This document shows, in pieces, positions 60,730 through 64,000 of a DNA stretch of 64,000 nucleotides. Source of the stretch: Muraenolepis orangiensis. Taxonomy: Eukaryota > Chordata > Actinopteri > Gadiformes > Muraenolepididae. The notes below the pieces were generated by a model. It saw nothing but the letters and a program-made list of their open reading frames with translations, did not search any database and was not told where the DNA came from. The DNA is taken from assembly GCA_027704905.1 (NCBI GenBank), contig CM051021.1, forward strand, positions 3,335,727-3,399,726, read 5' to 3'. A program made the position numbers and the translations under genes. Within the stretch, counting starts at the first letter, position 1, and each line of letters opens with the position of its first letter.

Positions 60730-62105
60730 ATTCTCATATCAACCCCTCCAAGCAGGTTGGACTTTGTCTCCCAAGCCCAGAAGCCCCGCCAGGGTGTCAG
60801 CCCACATGTTTAGCTTGTTCATTGTCCAGTTCAAGTCCAGTGAGGTTCACCAGCGATCCCATGTTAGTATCCTTGCTTTGCAGTACACTTCCATGACCGC
60901 TGGTCCTGCCCAGCAGGGGGTGTACAAACGTCCTCTGTAATCCATAGGCTCTCGCAGCATCCAGCACAAGGAGACATCTTGTTCAGTTCTCAACTTCACC
61001 AGCCCACTCCACACTGTGAACACTCCAATCTGTTGCACCAGTAAATGGGCCAGTGGTCTCCACACCAAGTCTTTAGGGCCCAAAATAAGTCTTTTAATGA
61101 ATTGCAGTCGAAAAACAGAAGACAAAACTGACCAAAAAATGAACACTACCACAAAAACCCATACAACAAGTGTGTGGAGTGACAATTTAACAATCATCAT
61201 CTTCTTCCGTTAGTTGGGCTCTCGCTTTTATTACAAGTTTCTTGAGCCGATAGACCTCTGGGTCGCTAAACGCCCCCTCCTGCTTTCCAAGCAGTGTCAC
61301 AGACCAGATGAAACCTTTCAGGACTGGAAAAAAAGTTTCAGCTTTGATTGCCCTAATACCTTTAGTTTCTGCTAAAAAAAGTCTTGATTTTGTCAAGAGG
61401 ATAAACAGTTAAATGACTTTCTTGTGATGGCGTCCACTCACAGTCCTCATCAGAGAAATCCTCCAGCATCCTCTAGCCCCTCTCTGTTCATTGTCATTGT
61501 TTTTCCTTTTGCTAGCTGTATTTGAAATTTCATCCTGCATGTCCACAGCCATCAAAGCATCATCAACCCCCCTTTCCTCATGAATATTAACAACTTTGTT
61601 TTTCTCCGTCTGGTTTTCACTGAATTCCCACTGGCCTGGGCATTTCCTTTACGAGTGACACCTCTAACACCGCGCTTTTTCAGAAAACCGCCAAGCGATT
61701 ACGACTCCGATGCAGGCCCGCTCGGCCGGTCAGTCCGGGCCCGAGCCGCCCGTGACCGAAGGCCGCTCCCCGGTCTGCTCCCCGGGCCCGGCAGCAGGCG
61801 GTGGGCCTGCCGCCTGCTGCCGGCCCAGGGAAAGACCGAACCAAATGTCCCTCTGCCCCCCAACGAAAACATTTTTGCAGAAGTTGCACAAAATAACTGA
61901 AACCATCAACTTTAAAACTGAAAGTCAAGTTTAAATCATTAGTACTGTCTTTGGGAATCATAAAAACCTGTCTTCTATGACACACAACATGCTTTAGCTT
62001 TGGCGACTTGCACCCCAAAATAACCATTTTTATGGGAGACACAAGTTGTCCGTAACGTGACAGCTCTCTCGCCAATTCTTCATTTTTGATGAACGGAGGA
62101 GCATT
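60730..62105 (-). mobile_element. Tx1-type LINE remnant (ORF1 and part of ORF2)
   Basis: On the minus strand, 61,680-62,123 matches ORF1 of Tx1-like fish LINEs: PPFIKNEELARELSRYGQLV, CKSPKLKHVVCHRRQVFMI, then a decayed CCHC knuckle (KCFRWGAEGHLVRSFPG, two cysteines lost). 61,187-61,396 continues ORF1 (TKSRLFLAETKGIRAIKAET, DPEVYRLKKLV). 60,847-61,100 is an ORF2 scrap (IKRLILGPKDLVWRPLAHLL). Most of ORF2 is deleted. Confidence 0.75.
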
Positions 62106-64000
62106 TGAAATCCATCCATCCATCCATCATCTACCGCTTATCCGTGCTTCAGCAGGGGACTCCAAACTTCCCTCTCCCTGGCAACATCGACTCTGACTGG
62201 GGGATCCCGAGGCATTCCCAGGCCAGTGTGGAGATGTAATCACCCCACCTGTACCTTGGTCTGCTCCGTGGTCTCTTCCCAGTTGGATGTGCCTTGAAAA
62301 CCTCCCTCGGGAGGCGACCAGGAAGCATCCTTTCTAGATGTCCAAACCACCTCAACTAGCTCCTCTACGCGAAGGAGCAGTGGCTCTACTCCAAATCTCT
62401 CACGAGTGACTGAGCTTCTCACCCTATCCCTAAGGGAGATACCAGCCACCCTCCTGAGGAAACTCATTTCGGCCATATTCGCAATCTCATGGCCATAGGT
62501 GAGGGTAGGAACGAAGACTGATCAGTAGATCAAGAGCTTTGCCTTCTGGCTCAGCTCTCTTTTGGTTACAACGGTGCAGTAAAGTGCACCCAATACCGCT
62601 CCCGCTGCACCTATTCTACAGTCAATCTCACACTCCATCCTTCCCTCACTCGAGAACAAGACCCCGAGATACTTGAACTCCATCACTTGGGATAAGGACT
62701 CCCTCCCTACTTGGAGTAGACAATCCACCGGTTTCCTGCTAAGAACCATGGCCTCAGATTTGGAGGTGCTGATCCTCATCCTAGCCGCTTCACACTCCGC
62801 TGCAAACCGATCCAGTGAGATGGTGCTGAAGGTCACATACTGATGACGCAAACAGGACCACATCACCTGCAAACAGCAGCGATACAATCCTGAGCCCACC
62901 ATACTGAAACCCCTCCCCTCCATGACTACGCCTTGAAATCCTTTCCATGAAAATCACAAACAGGATGGGTGACAAAGCGCAGCCCTGGCGGAGGCCAACA
63001 CCCACTGAGAACAGGCCCAACTTATTATCGAGAATCCGTACACAGCTCTTGCTTTGGGAGTACAGAATTTGGATGGCCCTCAGTAGTGACCCCCGCACCC
63101 ATACTCCCGCAGCACCCCCCACAGTATTTCCAGAGGGACCCGATCATATGCCTTCTCCAAATCCACAAAACACATGTGGACCGGATGGGCATACTCACAA
63201 GCCCCCTCCAGGATCCTTGCAAGAGTGAAAAGCTGGTCCGTTGTTCCACGACCAGGGCGGAATCCGCATTGTTCCTCTTCAATCTGAGGTTCGACTATCG
63301 GCCGAACCCTTCCTTTCCAGCACCTTGGAGTAGACTTTCCCAGGGAGGCTGAGTAATGTGATACCCCTGTAATTGGTACACACCCTCTGTTCCCCCTTTT
63401 TGAACATGGGTACCACCACCCCCGTTTGCCATTCCTCAGGCACTGTCCCAGACTACCACACAATGTTGAAAAGACATGTCATCCATGACAGCCCCTCAAC
63501 ACCCAGAGCCTTTAGCATTTCTGGATGGATCTCATCAACCCCTGGGGCTTTGCCACTGTGGAGATGTTTGACTACCGCAGTGACTTCCTCCAGGGAGACT
63601 GATGTTTGATGTCCTTCATCCTCCAGCTCTGTCTCTACCGTTGAGGGTGTAGTTGGGTGAAGAAGTTCCTCAAAGTGCTCTTTCCACCGCCCGATCACCT
63701 CCTCAGTTGAGGTCAGCAATGTCCCACCCTTAATGTACACAGCCTGGATGGATCCACGCTTGCCCCTCCTGAGGCGCCGGATTGTTTGCCAGAAACACTT
63801 TGGTGACGACTGAAAGTCCTTCTCTATGGCTTCTCCGAAATCCTCCCACACCCGCTGCTTTGCCTCCACTACTGCTGAGGCTGCCGTCCTCCTGGCCTGT
63901 CGATACCTCGCAACTGAGTCCGGAGTCTCACAGGCTAACATAGCCCGGAAGGCCTCCTTCTTCAGCCATACGGCTTCCCTGACCACCTGTATCCACCACA
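62106..64000 (-). mobile_element. Rex3 LINE copy 2, 3' complete, runs off the window
   Basis: The 3' end on the minus strand is GCGGTAGATGATGGATGGAT, the GATG tandem tail that typifies Rex3 (RTE clade). Coding pieces from 5' to 3': VREAVWLKKEAFRAMLACET and FWQTIRRLRRGKRGSIQAVY (63,453-63,986), QCGFRPGRGTTDQLFTLARI and CFVDLEKAYDRVPLEI (63,080-63,320), GLRQGCALSPILFVIFMERI and IVSLLFAGDVVLFASSV (the catalytic motif is AGDV, not ADDV; 62,840-63,030), FKYLGVLFSSEGRMECEIDC (62,600-62,690), and MRWFGHLERMLPGRLPREVF (62,280-62,355). Several frameshifts; inactive. Confidence 0.92.

Noticed and set aside
61580..61934. Pro/Arg-rich + strand frames
   Set aside because: Antisense of a decayed Tx1 ORF1 zinc-knuckle region.

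Overview
This is teleost fish genomic DNA. The evidence is GT-AG split genes, a fish-type (U-lineage-like) MHC class I gene, a fish-type TRIM gene, fish retroelements (Rex3 with its GATG tail, L2, Tx1, Nimb/I), hAT transposons, tRNA-derived SINEs, and very high micro- and minisatellite content. The species cannot be named from the sequence. A run of exactly 1000 N (6195-7194) is an assembly gap.

Layout. 1-8670: repeat-rich DNA with SINE and LINE fragments, an L2 fragment split by an 876-bp hAT-type element with an 8-bp target duplication, a Rex3 copy cut by the gap, and a 46-bp palindromic satellite. 8671-23960 (+): thirteen exons, all in compatible phase (456 codons plus stop), of the 3' end of a gene I read as spag17 (central-pair protein of motile cilia). 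Most of its larger introns carry their own tandem array. 24153-31446: a 47-bp minisatellite just past the spag17 polyA signals, interrupted by a hAT transposon (8-bp target duplication) that is itself interrupted by a full-looking L2 LINE with an unbroken 981-codon ORF (5-bp target duplication). 31447-35700: a 94-bp perfect palindrome, a SINE, a second hAT (TTF-zinc-finger type) with a nested hAT MITE, and a 33-bp array. 35751-45399 (+): an MHC class I gene with seven exons, an X2/Y-like promoter, an ISRE in intron 1, and one 1-bp frameshift in each of exons 2, 3 and 4. 45400-58165: LINE, LTR-retrotransposon, SINE and satellite material with no host gene. 58170-59904 (-): a decayed TRIM gene (RING, B-box, coiled coil, PRY-SPRY). 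60100-64000: GA repeats, a Tx1 LINE remnant and a second Rex3 copy running off the window.

How it fits together. Only spag17 looks intact. The MHC class I gene keeps its peptide-anchor residues, disulphide cysteines and splice sites, so its damage looks recent. The TRIM gene is further decayed. The spag17 exons and the L2 ORF are free of indels in the same assembly, which makes pervasive sequencing error an unlikely explanation.

I found no clearly new multi-gene system. The most unusual signals are: two tandem arrays, in introns of two different genes, whose repeat unit is a copy of the adjacent 3' splice site; several datable transposon nests inside minisatellites; a minisatellite grown inside a LINE reading frame; and a 45-bp array grown from a dispersed repeat whose unexpanded relative lies 12 kb away.
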